Of a stretch of DNA of 64,000 nt, positions 22,457 to 34,417 are shown one piece after another. The stretch spans positions 187,787,948 through 187,851,947 of the forward strand of contig NC_134082.1 of the NCBI RefSeq assembly GCF_000715075.1, read 5' to 3'. The notes under the pieces are model-generated. The model saw only the letters and a list, made by a program, of their open reading frames with translations, ran no database searches and was not told the DNA's origin. The translations under genes and the position numbers were made by a program. The stretch's first letter is position 1. Each line of letters begins with the position of its first letter. The DNA is from Nicotiana tabacum (Eukaryota > Streptophyta > Magnoliopsida > Solanales > Solanaceae).

Positions 22457-23211
22457 TGTTATCACACGATTAGCCAAAGATACCAAATTAAGGTTACGAG
22501 ACACCAATTTTTAATCAGCCGTAGACAATTAAAATTTTATTAAATTTGAATCCACAAGTAATTTGGATTTTATCACATATTAAATATATATTAGTCCAAA
22601 TAAATATCATGGGTTAATATAAATGGGTCAATTATTTAAATCCAATTAAATAAAGATCCAATATACCATTGGACTAACCCATTAGTTGATCTTCTATCAA
22701 ATGGGTCAGCCCATAAGCCTCAAGCCCAATGATCCACTAGAATTTTTTTTGGAGACTACTCCACCCCACGCCTATATAAAGGGGTTAAAGGAGAACGCTA
22801 AGGGATAAACAAGTAAGCAGAAGGAAAGGCTAAAGAAGCTCCGAAGAATTGCATCAAGGTCTCCATTCATATCTGCAATCATCGTCTTTGGTCAAATTCC
22901 AAAGGCGAACTCAAGTCATAGGCGGGCAGCTTTAGACCTTCCGTTCGTGATAACCCGACACCAAATCCTGATTCGTGACGACCTTTAAATTGTTCGTGAT
23001 GTACTACAAATATGAAATCCGTCAAGTTCAAGATCAAGATTTCAAGCTCTTGAACCATCATCAATGAGGAGAAGAATCAAATGACTACATCTCTTTAGAT
23101 TTAAAAATATTTTAGAGATTGTAACCTCATCACTTAAAATCGAATATAATATTTATCGCTATATTTCTTGTCTTCATTATTATTTTTGAGAAACAAAATT
23201 TAGTTGTTACA
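22457..23211 (+). mobile_element. Probable solo LTR (about 755 bp)
   Basis: The stretch has the look of an LTR: a TATA box in cctatataaagggg at 22,771, an untranslated-leader-like purine-rich segment after it, and an AT-rich end ...gagaaacaaaatttagttgttaca. With ends TGTTATCACA and ...GTTGTTACA, the flanks TCACA and TCAGC share only three of five bases. No primer site or polypurine tract is beside it, which suggests a solo LTR. The boundaries and identity are uncertain. Confidence 0.35.
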
Positions 23212-24506
23212 TCAGCATTTCACTCAAAACATAATTACGTAAAAAGGAAAAAACACACATATAGCTATGCAAATACAAAGATACAAACACGCTCTTAGTC
23301 AATTTGTTCGAAACTGCAACAATTGACGAATTCAACCTTTTAGTTCCCACCTCTGCCGTCGCTTTCCCTTTAAATTTCATATAGACAATAATTTCTTTAA
23401 ATTTCAAGTTATGTAATTTAGTAGTTTTTGCTTTTTTCTAATGTTGTATGATTATTGGCAATCCCGAGACTTTTGGTGTACGGTTTCTTTCTTTGTAGAA
23501 TTAGTTAAATATGACCAACTTTCATGATTTTAAAAAATTCAGATTTTTTGACTTTTTATTTTTATTTTACAATTCACATTTTTTAATAATATTATGTTAT
23601 TATTTTTAAAAATAATTTTTATTAAGACAAGATACACGCGCAAAGTGTGTACCCTAACACTAGATTGTACATATTTTGAAAACATTAGCTCTTGCAAATT
23701 CAAAATCTTTATTCTTATAACCATTGCTTCTAAAAGTTATGGAGTTAAATATGTGTTCTCACAACTATTGCTTTGACTCTCTCTTCTTCTCACATCTTTT
23801 ACATATGCCTCAAAGGGCCGTCCGCCATTACTGCTTCTCCCCCTATGTCACCTGGTTGCAATGTAAGAAAATTAAAGAGTAGAAGTCCACCATTGAAGGT
23901 CATTCAAAGCCTTGCTTTAGAAAATAGAATTTTTTTAGTTTGTTAGTTGTTTAGATTGGATGTTGTTCCAATTGATTGAAAATATCAAAAGGAGTTCAAA
24001 GTTTAAATTTGAAGTGATTTGGAGTAGATTTGAGCAAGTTTTGAGTTAAATTTCAGAAAAGACGCAAAAAAGAAGACGAAATCAATTTTTTTATATAATT
24101 ATGTAGAATCTTGTAAAATAGTGTATAAACACATCTTATACACTATTATATACTTTTATACACATTTATACAAACGTATGTAGATGAATTTCTTTCACGA
24201 TTTTCAGCTGCAATTCTTGTTCAAAACCAGTCCAAATCTTCCCTAAATGACTTCAAATTTTATATACAACCTCCTTATACTATTTCTAACAAGTTTAAAT
24301 AACACCCATTCTAAATTTCTCATAAAATCAAATTCGAAATTTAAATCCACATATTTAAGCTTGTTAAAAATCTAATTTTCACCACCCAAATAGATTTGAT
24401 TTGTTGAATTAATATTTGAGTCACAGTTACTGATTCGAAAATTAACTTAAAAGCTTGAGCAATTTTTTTTAAAAAATTAAAGTTGGATGTTGAATCTTAG
24501 CCTATT
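23212..24506. other. AT-rich noncoding region
   Basis: About 1.3 kb without a recognisable gene. It includes a patch with repeated tatacac words (about 24,120-24,180). Nothing else can be supported. Confidence 0.4.
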
Positions 24507-25244
24507 TGTCATGACTCGGATCTCCCACCTTCAGGAGTCGTGATGGCGCCTACTCGTGGAAGCTAGGCAACCCGAATATTATAAAATCATTACCCTTTTT
24601 TTTATTAAACATGTTCAACAATTTAAAATAATAAGGATTAAACAGTGGAGTAAATTAAATAATTGGAAATGCGGAAAACGAAAACTTAATAATTCAGCCA
24701 AACATTGCTACATAATCTGAAGTACAATACTATCCAGAATTTAGTGTCACAAGTCACGGACTATCTAAGAATGCTACAAATAAGGTCTGAATGAAAATAC
24801 ATAAATCTGTCTCTGAATAAGTAAAAACAGAAAGAGAAATGATAGGAGGAGACGCCAAGGCCCGCGGACGTCTGCATGACTACCTCGGGTCGCTTGAATG
24901 GACTGAAGACAACACCCTCACTGCGATCCAAACGCTCCGGTATCAGTATCTGCACACACTGCGGATTGTAGTATCAGCACAACCGACCTCATGTGCTGGT
25001 AAGTGCCTAGCCTAACCTTGGCGAAGTAGTGATGAGGTTAGGACCAGACTACCAAATAAATATGTGTAGTTAAATCATATACAATGGAAATAAAAGCAGA
25101 TAATTGCAACTAAAGTTGGGCGGGGGAAACATGCTGCGAGGAGTAAAAGGTAACAATAGAATAACAGTAGAAAAATGTAAAGAACGCCATAAATCAAATA
25201 TCAGCAAAAGAAAAGGAAATAAGAAACAAGTACACATGTAATAC

Positions 25245-25515
25245 CGTTACAGACGTGCAACCCGATCCCACTTCATATAGTACTGTTACAGGCGTGCAAC
25301 CCGCTCCTATTTCACATATTACCGTTGCAGGCGTGCAATCCGTTCCCATTTCACATATTACCGTTGCAGGCATGCAACCCGCTCTCATTTCATATATTAC
25401 CGTTGTGGGCGTGCAACCCGCTCCCATTTCATATCTTACCGTTGCAGGCGTGCAACCCGCTCTCATTTCATATATTACCATTGCAGGCGTGCAACTCGCT
25501 CCCATTTCATTTATC
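25245..25515. repeat. 39-bp tandem array in LTR of composite C
   Basis: Seven copies of a 39-bp unit built on 'ccgttgcaggcgtgcaaccc' plus 'gctcccatttcatatatta'. The core TTGCAggcgTGCAA is self-complementary. Because 39 is a multiple of three, both strands appear open here; these are not genes. Confidence 0.9.
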
Positions 25516-25534
25516 AACACCAATCATAAAAGAA

Positions 25535-25690
25535 TCCCGGCAAGGGAACAATAGTATAACAACAACAACCCGGTAAGAGAACAATAATGTAACAACAACA
25601 TCCCGGCAAGGGAACAATAATATAATAACAAATACCCGGCAAGGGAACAATAATATTACAACAACATCCCGGCAAAGGAACAATAATATA
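25535..25690. repeat. ~33-bp tandem array in LTR of composite C
   Basis: Five copies of a unit 'cccggcaagggaacaataat' plus 'ataacaacaaca'. The inverted LTR has related but more decayed copies at 31,860-31,985 (ttcccttgccgggac and variants). Confidence 0.85.
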
Positions 25691-26399
25691 ATTCTCATAT
25701 GAAACACGAATAAACCACAACAGAGTCATAAAATTTCAATACAAGACTCACGGGCATGCTTGATACCGACGTATAGATACTCGTCACCATATCTATACGT
25801 CGTACTCCACAGTTAACACGTAGCAATTAAGACTCGACTCCTAATCCCTCAAGCTAAGGTTAGACCAAACACTTACCTCGATGCCACGAACACAATTCAA
25901 GCTTCAACTATCGCTTTACCTCTTGATTCTACCACCAATTCGCTCGTATCTAGCCATAAGTTACTTAACTATATCAATAAATGTTAAATGAATCAATTCT
26001 AATGCATGAAAATAGGTTTTCTAAAGTTTTTCCCAAAAAGTCAAAAATCGCCCTCGAGCCCACATGATCAAAACCCGATGTTCGAACCAAAACCCGATTA
26101 TCCATTCCCCCACGAATCCAAATATACAATTTGTTTTGAAATCGAACCTCAAATTAAGGTCCAAATCGTCAAAATTTGAAAAACCTAGGTTCTACCCAAA
26201 ACACCCAATTTTTCCCATAAAAACCCTTGATTTTGAGTTGAAATCATATGAAAAGATGTTAAAGATTGAAGAAAACGAGTTAGGTTTGACTTACAATCGA
26301 TTTGGAAGAAGAGTTGCCTTTGAAAAATCGCCCAAAGATGTTTAGGTTTTGAGAAAGTTTGAAAAATGAGAAATTTTCGGCTAAGTTATGATTTACACA

Positions 26400-26640
26400 A
26401 GCGCAGGTATCGGAATTGCAATAATATGTTCGTAAATGCGAACTCGCAATTGCGAAGGATGCCTATCTCTACTTACTTCGCAAATGCGAACCATTGGTCG
26501 CAAATGCGGTGCCTGCTAAGGTCGCAATTGAGACATAAGCTTCGCAATTGCGAAGGTTACCTACCCAGCCCAATCTTCGCAAATGCGATAGGTTTTTCGC
26601 AATTACGAGCCAGACTTCACAATTGCGAAGCCTGCAGACC
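26400..26640. repeat. Cluster of ttcgcaattgcgaa-type palindromes in LTR
   Basis: About a dozen near-palindromic words such as cttcgcaattgcgaagg, ttcgcaaatgcga and tcgcaattgcgaagg occur within 240 bp. The inverted LTR shows the same kind of cluster at 30,715-30,970. The position in the LTR matches the ctgcgg/ccgcag cluster in element B's LTR. Confidence 0.7.
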
Positions 26641-27360
26641 TGCAACACACAACAATTTTTCCCTAAGTTCAAAACACTCTGTGGCCTATCCAAAACTTAC
26701 CGGAGCCCTCGGGGCTCCAAACTAAACATGCACACCAACCTAAAAACATCATACGGACTTGCTCATACAATCGAATCATGAAAATAACATGTAAAACTAT
26801 GAATTAAACCTCAAAACTCATCATTTTCATCAAGAACACTTAAAGTTCATAACTCTTCAACCGGAGGTCCAAATCACGTCAAATAAACTCTATTTTTCAC
26901 CAAATTTCACAGTTATCATTTAAATACTTTAACAAGTTTGTACCGGGTTTCGAAACCAAAATACGAGACCGATACCAATGGTTTCAAACATTAATTCTCT
27001 TTTTTATTTCATAAATAATTCAGCAAAACAATTTCTTTCAAAAATTGATTTCTAAGGCTTGGGACCTCGGAATTCCTTTACGGGAATACGCTCAAGTTCC
27101 ATATTTTACTGCGGACCTCCTGGGATCATCGGAACACAGATTCGGGCCCGTTTGCTCAAAATATTGACCAAAGTCAACCATAATCAAATTTAACTCTAGA
27201 AATTTCTATTTCTCACATTCTCATATAAAAGCTTTTCGGGTATACGTCCGGATCATGCACACAAATCTAGGTGAGATAAAAAGGAGGTTTTAAGGCCTCG
27301 GAACACATTATTTGTTTCTAAAATAAGTGATGACCTTTCGGGTCATCACATCCTTCACCT

Positions 27361-28701
27361 CTAAAATAACTGTTCGTCCTCGAACGGACATAAGGAGGAA
27401 GTACCTGAATCGGGGAAAAGATGAGGATAACGGATCCACATATTGGACTCGGACTCCCAGGTCGATGCCTTAGCAGGCTGACCACTCCACTGAACACGAA
27501 CAAAAGGAAAACTCTTTGATCTCAACTAACGAACCTGCCGGTCTAGAATAGCTACTGGCTCCTCCTCATAGTACACATCCTTGTCCAACTGGATAGTGCT
27601 GAAATCTAACACATGGGATGGATCGTCGTGATACTTCCGAAGCATGGGCACATGAAACACTGGATGCACGACTGATAAGCTCGGCGGTAACACAAGTCTG
27701 TAAGCCACCCCTCCCACTCGATCAAGAATCTCAAACGGGCCAATGAATCTAGGGATAAGTTTGCCCCTCTTCCCAAATATCATCACGCCCTTCATATGCG
27801 ACACACGAAGCAATACCCGCTCACCGACCATGAATGCCAAATCACGAACCTTACGGTCGGCATAACTCTTTTGCCTGGACTGAGCTGTATGAAGCCTATC
27901 CTGAATGATCTTGAACTTGTCCAAGGCATCCTGTACTAGATCCGTACCCAACAATCGAGCCTCTCCCAGCTCAAACCATCCAACCTGCGACCGACACCGT
28001 CTACTATATAAAGCCTCATAAGGAGCCATCTGGATGCTCGACTGATAGTTGTTGTTGTAGACAAACTCTGCTAAAGGCAAAAACTGATCCCACGAGCCTC
28101 CAAAGTCAATGACACAAGCTCGGAGGATATCCTCCAAAATCTGAATAGTCCGCTCAGACTGCCCGTCCGTCTGAGGATGAAACGTTGTGCTCAATTCAAC
28201 CCGTGTGCCAAACTCTCACTGAACTGCTCTCCAGAAATGTGAGGTAAACTGCGTACCTCGGTCTGAAATGATAGACACGGGCACACCATAAAGACAAACA
28301 ATCTCCTGGATATGGATCTCAACTAACCTCTCGGAAGAATAGGAGACTGCCACAGGAATGAAATGTGCTGACTTGGTCAGCCTATCAACAATAACCCACA
28401 CTGCATCGAACTTCCTCTGATTCCGTGGGAGTCCAACAATGAAGTCCATAGTGATACGTTCCCACTTCCACTCAGGAATCTCAATCTTCTGGAACAGACC
28501 ACCAAGCCGTTGATGCTCCCACTTAACCTGCTGACAATTCAAACACCGAGCCACATATGCAACAATATCCTTTTTCATCCTCCTCCACCAATAATGTTTC
28601 CATAAATCCTGATATATCTTAGTGGTGCCCGGATGAATAGAGTACCAAGAACTGTGGGCGTCCTCTAAAATCAACTCCCGGAGCCCATCCACATTAGGCA
28701 C
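27361..28701 (-). pseudogene. Integrase with chromodomain of composite C, broken
   Basis: From the right: zinc-binding region LILEDAHSSWYSIHPGTTKI ... YVARCLNCQQVKWEHQ (about 28540-28700), core with [23 protein letters not shown] (28216-28500) and GQSERTIQILEDIL (about 28140-28194), then YNNNYQSSIQMAPYEALY, the GPFEIL region and a chromodomain EEPVAILDRQVR. A stop replaces a lysine codon at 27526-27528; the chromodomain then continues (VQWSGQPAKASTWESES) to a normal stop at 27361-27363, which abuts the polypurine tract. A second break lies at about 28,195-28,215. The DDE triad is visible. Nonfunctional. Confidence 0.85.
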
Positions 28702-28713
28702 ACAAACTCGACC

Positions 28714-29430
28714 CTACAGCCTCAAAACTCCATCATCTCCTAATGTAACATGCTTGGCACCTCCGTGCTGCACCGTGTCTCTAAGGAAACACAAATGAGG
28801 ATCATCATACTCCCGATCTCGGATATGCTCCAGTAAAGAAGAACAAGCGACTGTGCAAGCTAACACGCGGCTAGGCTCAGAAACATCCAACCTCACGAAC
28901 TGATTGGCCAAAGCCTGAACATCCAAAGCAAGTGGTCTCTCACCGACTGGAATATAAGCAAGACTGCCCATACTGGCTGACTTCCTACTCAAAGCATCGG
29001 CCACCACATTGGCCTTTCCCGGATGATATAAGATGGTGATACCATAGTCCTTCAATAGCTCCAACCACCTCCTCTACCTCAAGTTTAGCTTCTTCTGCTT
29101 GAACAAGTATTGCAAACTCTTGTGATCCGTGAACACCTCACATGACATGCCATATAGATAATGCCTCCAAATCTTCAACGCGTGAACAATGGCTGCTAAT
29201 TCCAAATCATAAACTGGATAATTCTTCTCATGAATCTTCAACTGATCATATGCAATAACCTTGCCATACTGCATCAATACCGCACCAAGTCCAATACGAA
29301 ATGCATCACAATAAATTGTATATGACCCTGAACTTGTGGGCAAAACCAACACTAGCACCGTAGTCAAAACTGTCTTGAGCTTCTAAAAGCTTGCCTCACA
29401 CTCGTTCGACCACCTGAACTGGGCATCCTT
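28714..29430 (-). pseudogene. RNase H domain of composite C, broken
   Basis: The minus strand shows [19 protein letters not shown] and [20 protein letters not shown] (29074-29367), then [20 protein letters not shown], a stop, and [20 protein letters not shown] (28714-29064). A frameshift and stop separate it from RT near 29,385-29,430. It is closely related to the RNase H of element B but belongs to a different copy. Confidence 0.8.
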
Positions 29431-30272
29431 CTAGGTCAACCTGGTCATCGGGGCTGCAATAGATGAAACCCCCTCTACAAACCGACGATAATAGCCTGCC
29501 AATCCCAAGAAACTCCGGATCTCTGTAGCTGATACTGGTCTAGGCCAGTTCTTGACTGCCTCTATCTTCTTCGGATTTACCTGAATACCTTCTGTTGACA
29601 CAACATGACCCAAGAATGCAACTAAACTCAACCAGAACTCACACTTCAAAACTTAGCATACAACTGACTATCTCTCAAAGTCTGGAGGACCACTCCCAGA
29701 TGCTGCTCATGCTCCTCCCGGCTGTGGGAATAGATCAAAATATCATCAATGAAGACTATCACGAACTAATCCAAGTAAGGCCTGAACACTCGGTTCATCA
29801 AATCCATAAAAGTTGTTGGGGCATTTGTCAACTCGAATGGTATCACCAAGAACTCATAATGCTCGTACCGAGTGCGGAAAGCTGTCTTAGGGACATCGGA
29901 TGCCCTAATCCTCAACTGATGGTAGCCAGATCTCAAGTCAATCTTCAAAAATACCTTGGCACCCTGAAGCTGATCAAACAAATCGCCAATCCTCAGCAAT
30001 GGATACTTATTCTTGATTATAACCTTGGTCAACTGCCGGTAATCTATACACATTCGCATCGATCCATCTTTCTTCTTAACAAACAATACCGGTGCACCCC
30101 AAGGCGAGACACTAGGTCTAATGAAGCCCTTCTCAAGCAGGTCTTACAACTGCTCCTTCAAGTCTTTCAACTCAGGCGGGGCCATACGATATGGCGGAAT
30201 AGAAATGGGCTGAGTGCCTGGAGCCAAATCAATGCAGAAGTCAATATCCCTGTCGGGTGGCATACCCGGCAG
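29431..30272 (-). pseudogene. Reverse transcriptase of composite C, broken, cut at its N-terminal side
   Basis: From the right: the linker [20 protein letters not shown] (30190-30262), LKDLKEQL then a stop, [20 protein letters not shown] (30030-30086), [20 protein letters not shown], a stop after FRPYLD, the intact catalytic motif [12 protein letters not shown] (about 29,725-29,760), a frameshift near 29,655, and [18 protein letters not shown] (29431-29649). The polyprotein ends abruptly at about 30,273, just upstream of the linker. Protease and gag are absent and inverted LTR sequence begins. Confidence 0.85.
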
Positions 30273-33025
30273 GTTCGAATTCCGAGGTCCCAAGCCCGAG
30301 AAATGATTTTTTAAAGAAAATTATTTTCTAAAATTGTTTATGAGTTTTGGAAATGAATTGTGATTAAAACTTGATGGTATCGAGCTCGTATTTTGGTTCC
30401 GGCGCCTGGTATAGGTCTTATATGTGGTTTACGATAAGTCTGTGAAATTTGGTAAGAAACGGACTTGAAACGACGTGAATCGGATCATTTTTTAGAAAAT
30501 TGGAAATTTGAAGTTCTTAAGAAAATTTCATGATTTTGATGCTAAATTCATAGTTGTTAATGTTATTTTGGTGATTTGAATGCACGAGCGAGTCCGTATG
30601 ATATTTTTAGGTTGGTGTTCATGTTTGGTTTGGAGCCCCGAGGGCTCGGGTGAGTTTTGGATATGCCACGTGATGAATTTTTGAACTTGAGGATTGCAGA
30701 CTTTCAGCTGTGCATGCAGTCCTGCATGCGAAGCCTGGCTCGCAAATGCGAAGGCCTTATCGCAAATGCGAACGATGGCCTAGGCCAGCTATCTCGCAAT
30801 TGCGAGGAAATCTATTGCAAATGCGATGCCTCCCCTCCTAGCCAGTAGTCACAGATGCGACGCGATCTTCGCAAGTCCTAGCTCGCAAATGCGAGAGGCT
30901 GTTTGCAATTCCCAACATAGCAGAGGTCGGGTTTCGCAAATGCGAACCCTATTCGCAATTCCCATATCTACAACCTGCAATTTTTATACTTAGCCAAAAA
31001 ACTCCCATTTTTCACACTCTTTCAAAATCAAAACACTCTTGGGCAATTTTTCAAGAAAAACTCTTCTTCCAAATCGATTGTAAGTCAATTTTAACTCATT
31101 TTCTTCAATTATTAACATCTTTTAACATAATTTCAACTCAAAATCAATAATTCTCATGGGAGAAATTGGGTGTTTTGGGTAGAACCTAGGTTTTTCAAAA
31201 ATTGGGGATTTGGACCTCGATTTGAGGTCCGATTTCAAAATAAATTATATATTTGGGTTCGTGGGGGAATGGGTAATCGGGTTTTGGTTCGAACCTCGGG
31301 TTTGACCATGTGGGCCCGGGGCAATTTTTGACTTTTTGGGTAAAACTTGAGAAAACTCATTTTCATGCATTAGAATTGATTCATTTAGCGTTTATTGATG
31401 TAATTAAGTAACTTGTGGCTAGATTCGAACGAATTGGTGGTGGAATCAAGGGGTAAAGCGATAGTTGAGACGTGAATTGTGTTCGTGGCATCGAGGTAAG
31501 TGTTTGGTCTAACCTTAGCTTGAGGGATTAGGAGTCGAGTCATATTTGCTACGTGGTGTTTGTCGAGTACAACGTATAGGCATGGTGACGAGTATCTATA
31601 CGTTGGTGTCAAGCATGCCTGTGAGTCTTATATTGTGATTATTATGGCTTCGTTGTATTATTCATGCTTTGATGATGACTTCTATTGTTGGGCAAAATTT
31701 GTGGAAGTAATTGTGACATTTGAGTATTGAGGAGCGTTGGCTCAAGTTGTTCAATGAAATGTGAAAGTATAAGTGGAAATTGAACCTTTTAGAGCATTGG
31801 CTCAAAGTTGTGAAGTGAGTTATGAAGTAAAAGTGAAAAAGAGAAGAGAATCACTATATTATCTCCCTTCCCGGGAATTTATTGTTTTTGATGATTATCT
31901 CCCTAGCCGGGATGTTGATGCTTCTTTTGATATTATTCCCTTGCCGGGACTTGATTGTTGAACTATTATTCCCTTGATGAGATTCTTATTATAATTCCAT
32001 TTATTCCCTTACCCTATTATTTGTGATTGTTGTTTGGGCGAGGAAGAGTGTTAAAGCACGAAGGGTGATGCCATGTATTATTTTGGTGAGAGAGTGTTAA
32101 AGCACGAAGGGTGATGCCGTGTATGATTTGTGAGGAAAGAGTGTAAAGCACGAAGGGTGATTTCGTGCCGCACGATGTACCATTCCGTGCGATTATATTG
32201 ATTATATGGTGAGGACGAGAGTAAAAGCACGAAGGGTGATGTCGTACACATTTTCATTAATTGATTGCTTTGGTAAGGACGAGAATAAAAGCACGAAAGG
32301 TGATGCCACGCACTTATTGATTTCTGGTTCTTTGTTGATATCCGAGATTTATTGTTTCCTTCAATTACCTGTTGTTGTTTTTTATTCTGAATTGATATCT
32401 CCCCCGCAACATGCTATCCCTCCCATATTTGACTGTTTATTTCTGTTCTTCTTTTCCGTTGTATATAGTTGAATTGCACAGGTTTATGTGATGGTCTGAC
32501 CCTAGCTTCGTCACTACTTCGCCAAGTTAGGCTAGGCACTTACCAGCACATGGGGTCGGTTGTGCTGATACTACACTCTGCACTATGTGCAGATCCCGGA
32601 GTAGCTTTTGGATCATAGATTGGGTGGCTACCTTCAGTCCACGCGGAGATCAAAGGTAGTCCTGCAGGCGTCCTCAAGCCCTGGCGTATCCCTCTATCCC
32701 TTTATCCCTATTTCATTTCCTTCATTCAGAAACAATGTATCATTTATTTTTTTCGGACTTTGTATGTAGTAAATCTTAGATCGTCTGTGACACTGTGACA
32801 CCTGTTCTGGGTGGTTAAGGCTTAAACATTTGTATTAGCACATGTTTAGATATTTTTGTTGCTTTTCTTCCGCTTATTCTAAATTTCCGCTATTTACACG
32901 TTATTGTTTTACAAATGTTAAAGAGTATAAAACGGGTAAAAAGGTAACTTGTTCAATAATTGGCTTGCCTAGCTCACACTAGTAGGCATCATCACGACTC
33001 CGAGGGTGGAAAATCCGGAGTGACA
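30273..33025 (+). mobile_element. Inverted, 5'-truncated LTR of composite C (2,753 bp)
   Basis: From about 30,278 (gaattccgaggtcccaagcc) the sequence is collinear with the reverse complement of the left LTR from about 27,074 down to 24,507, and ends ...ccggagtgaca at 33025. About 276 bp of the LTR start are missing. It shares with the left LTR the fcgcaaatgcga-type word cluster (30,715-30,970; cgcaaatgcgaa) and the block tcgccaagttaggctaggca (32,520). Its tandem array (32,040-32,310) has a different unit from the left LTR. No polypurine tract or primer site adjoins it. Confidence 0.8.
32040..32310. repeat. Tandem array in the inverted LTR (~45-60-bp unit)
   Basis: Five copies of a unit centred on 'aaagcacgaagggtgatgcc' with 'gagagtgtt' or 'gaggacgagag' before it. 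It occupies the same LTR position as the 39-bp array at 25245-25515, on the same side of the marker cccccgc...aacatgct, but the units are not alike. Confidence 0.8.
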
Positions 33026-34243
33026 CTATAAAAGGATGAGTTTTAATAAAAATTGTTTACATATGAAATTTAATTATATTTTTAGTCTTTGGTTGAAGTT
33101 ATTTCATATTTTTCCTTTTGGCTTTATCTAATCAACCTAAATAGATGTTCACTCGACCACTTAAATTAAAAAATTGAATGATGTGTAATTTATATATAAT
33201 CCATATATAATATATGTATAATCGTGTGTTGTCGGTATATCATCTATTTATATTATCTATAAAAAGTAAACAATAAATATGGCCGGATATTATGTAAATA
33301 TTCCATAAGATTTTGGTTTTTTTGAGTTTATGCATGATATAAATTCTGTTATAATAATTTTAAAACAAACTACTAGTGTTCAAAAATATCTTATCTTTTT
33401 ATTATCTTTGAAGTACAAAAAGTAAAGAGTTTTTTCGAAATAATTTGTTTCCATTTTAATAAAAAATTTACGTCATACCAATTTTTTCTTTATATATACT
33501 CTTTGTTACACTTAAAAGTCGCTATAGAAACTATCAATTAGAAACCAATTTTTCTCTTGTTGAGTTTGAAAAAAAACCTTTCACATAATCTAATGATTCA
33601 AAACTAATATTCTTCAACGAAAAAAATATTATTCCCTTGCAATATTGGCTTGACTACAGCTAAATGAAGGGGTTTTAGCTTATACCCTTCAATTTGAAAT
33701 TAATGATAGCAATTGTATAACCAGAGTTTTGTTATTTGTTTGATGTCCATTTATGCAAATTGATTCTTCAAACAAATATTTTTCGAGAAGATTTTTTTTT
33801 TTTAATATTGACTGATTTTGTGACGTTTCTTTCTCCAGCATGTATGTTTACTTTATTATATATGTAAGTAAACTTTTATTTGGTTTTGTAAACTCTTTTT
33901 TGTTATTTGGATAAACATAGACGTGTACCCTATATATTACATTTATTTTAAAAGAAATTCGTTTTATTCAAATCTAACTACAGTGTTTCAAACAACTATA
34001 CTTATAAGATTTTAAATGTGAAAGAGTTTTATAGTTATATGGAGTAGTTTTTTGTTGTTGCTAGAGGTGAAGTAGTATTTAAATAATTAGAAAAAATAAC
34101 AAAAGTTCCTAACATGATTGCATATGACCATTAACCGAATTAAGTATGATAACATGATAAAAAAAGATAAATTTTATTTTTAATTTAAATTCAAATTTTA
34201 AAACTTTATCTATAAATTCAAAATTATCTTTTAATTCAAACTC
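33026..34243. other. AT-rich noncoding region
   Basis: About 1.2 kb of AT-rich sequence with no coding frame, RNA gene or clear repeat that I can support. Confidence 0.4.
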
Positions 34244-34298
<55 letters not shown>

Positions 34299-34299
34299 T
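34244..34299. repeat. Compound microsatellite (GT)n(AT)n(GT)n
   Basis: About 20 bp of GT, 14 bp of AT and 20 bp of GT in direct succession. A useful marker; no function implied. Confidence 0.95.
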
Positions 34300-34340
34300 A
34301 TATTATATTTGTATTTAACTAAAATAGTCAAATATAGAAT

Positions 34341-34417
34341 AAAGTTACCATATACTATTGACATTTATTAACTTGCCACTTGGCTTAACCATAATGTCAA
34401 TTATATATGGTAACTTT
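34341..34417. repeat. Near-perfect 25-bp inverted repeat (77-bp hairpin)
   Basis: Arms 34341-34365 (starting aaagttaccatatac) and 34393-34417 (ending atatatggtaacttt) pair at 23 of 25 positions around a 27-nt loop. It could be a small MITE core or a transcribed hairpin. Clear target duplications beyond the arms were not found. Confidence 0.7.

Larger units (their letters stand above)
24507..27350 (-). mobile_element. 3' LTR of composite C, minus orientation (2,844 bp)
   Basis: On the + strand it runs from tgtcatgactcggatctccc to ...cgggtcatcaca. It is followed by tccttcacctctaaaataac, the complement of the polypurine tract (minus strand AGGTGAAGGA) that also abuts the pol stop codon. It contains two tandem arrays (25245-25515 and 25535-25690) and a cluster of cgcaattgcg words (26400-26640). 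Confidence 0.85.
24507..33025. mobile_element. Composite C: chromovirus fragment with two LTRs in opposite orientation
   Basis: The left end is a minus-strand LTR (24507-27350) with polypurine tract and integrase, RNase H and RT on the minus strand up to about 30,273. There the pol sequence stops and joins an LTR of the same family in + orientation (to 33025) that lacks its first ~276 bp. Both outer ends are therefore LTR 3' (U5) ends. The 5-bp flanks are CTATT (24502-24506) and CTATA (33026-33030). There is no gag, protease or primer site. A normal element has direct LTRs, so this needs a rearrangement; see findings. Confidence 0.75.

Noticed and set aside
25194..25576. Repeated 13-residue peptide frame (both strands)
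   Set aside because: The 39-bp LTR minisatellite is a multiple of three, so frames stay open by chance.
29595..30314. 239-codon + strand frame
   Set aside because: It is the antisense shadow of the minus-strand RT of composite C.
24507..33025. Simple inversion of one LTR of a normal element
   Set aside because: Inversion would leave primer site or gag next to the inverted LTR and a U3 end at the right flank. Neither is seen.
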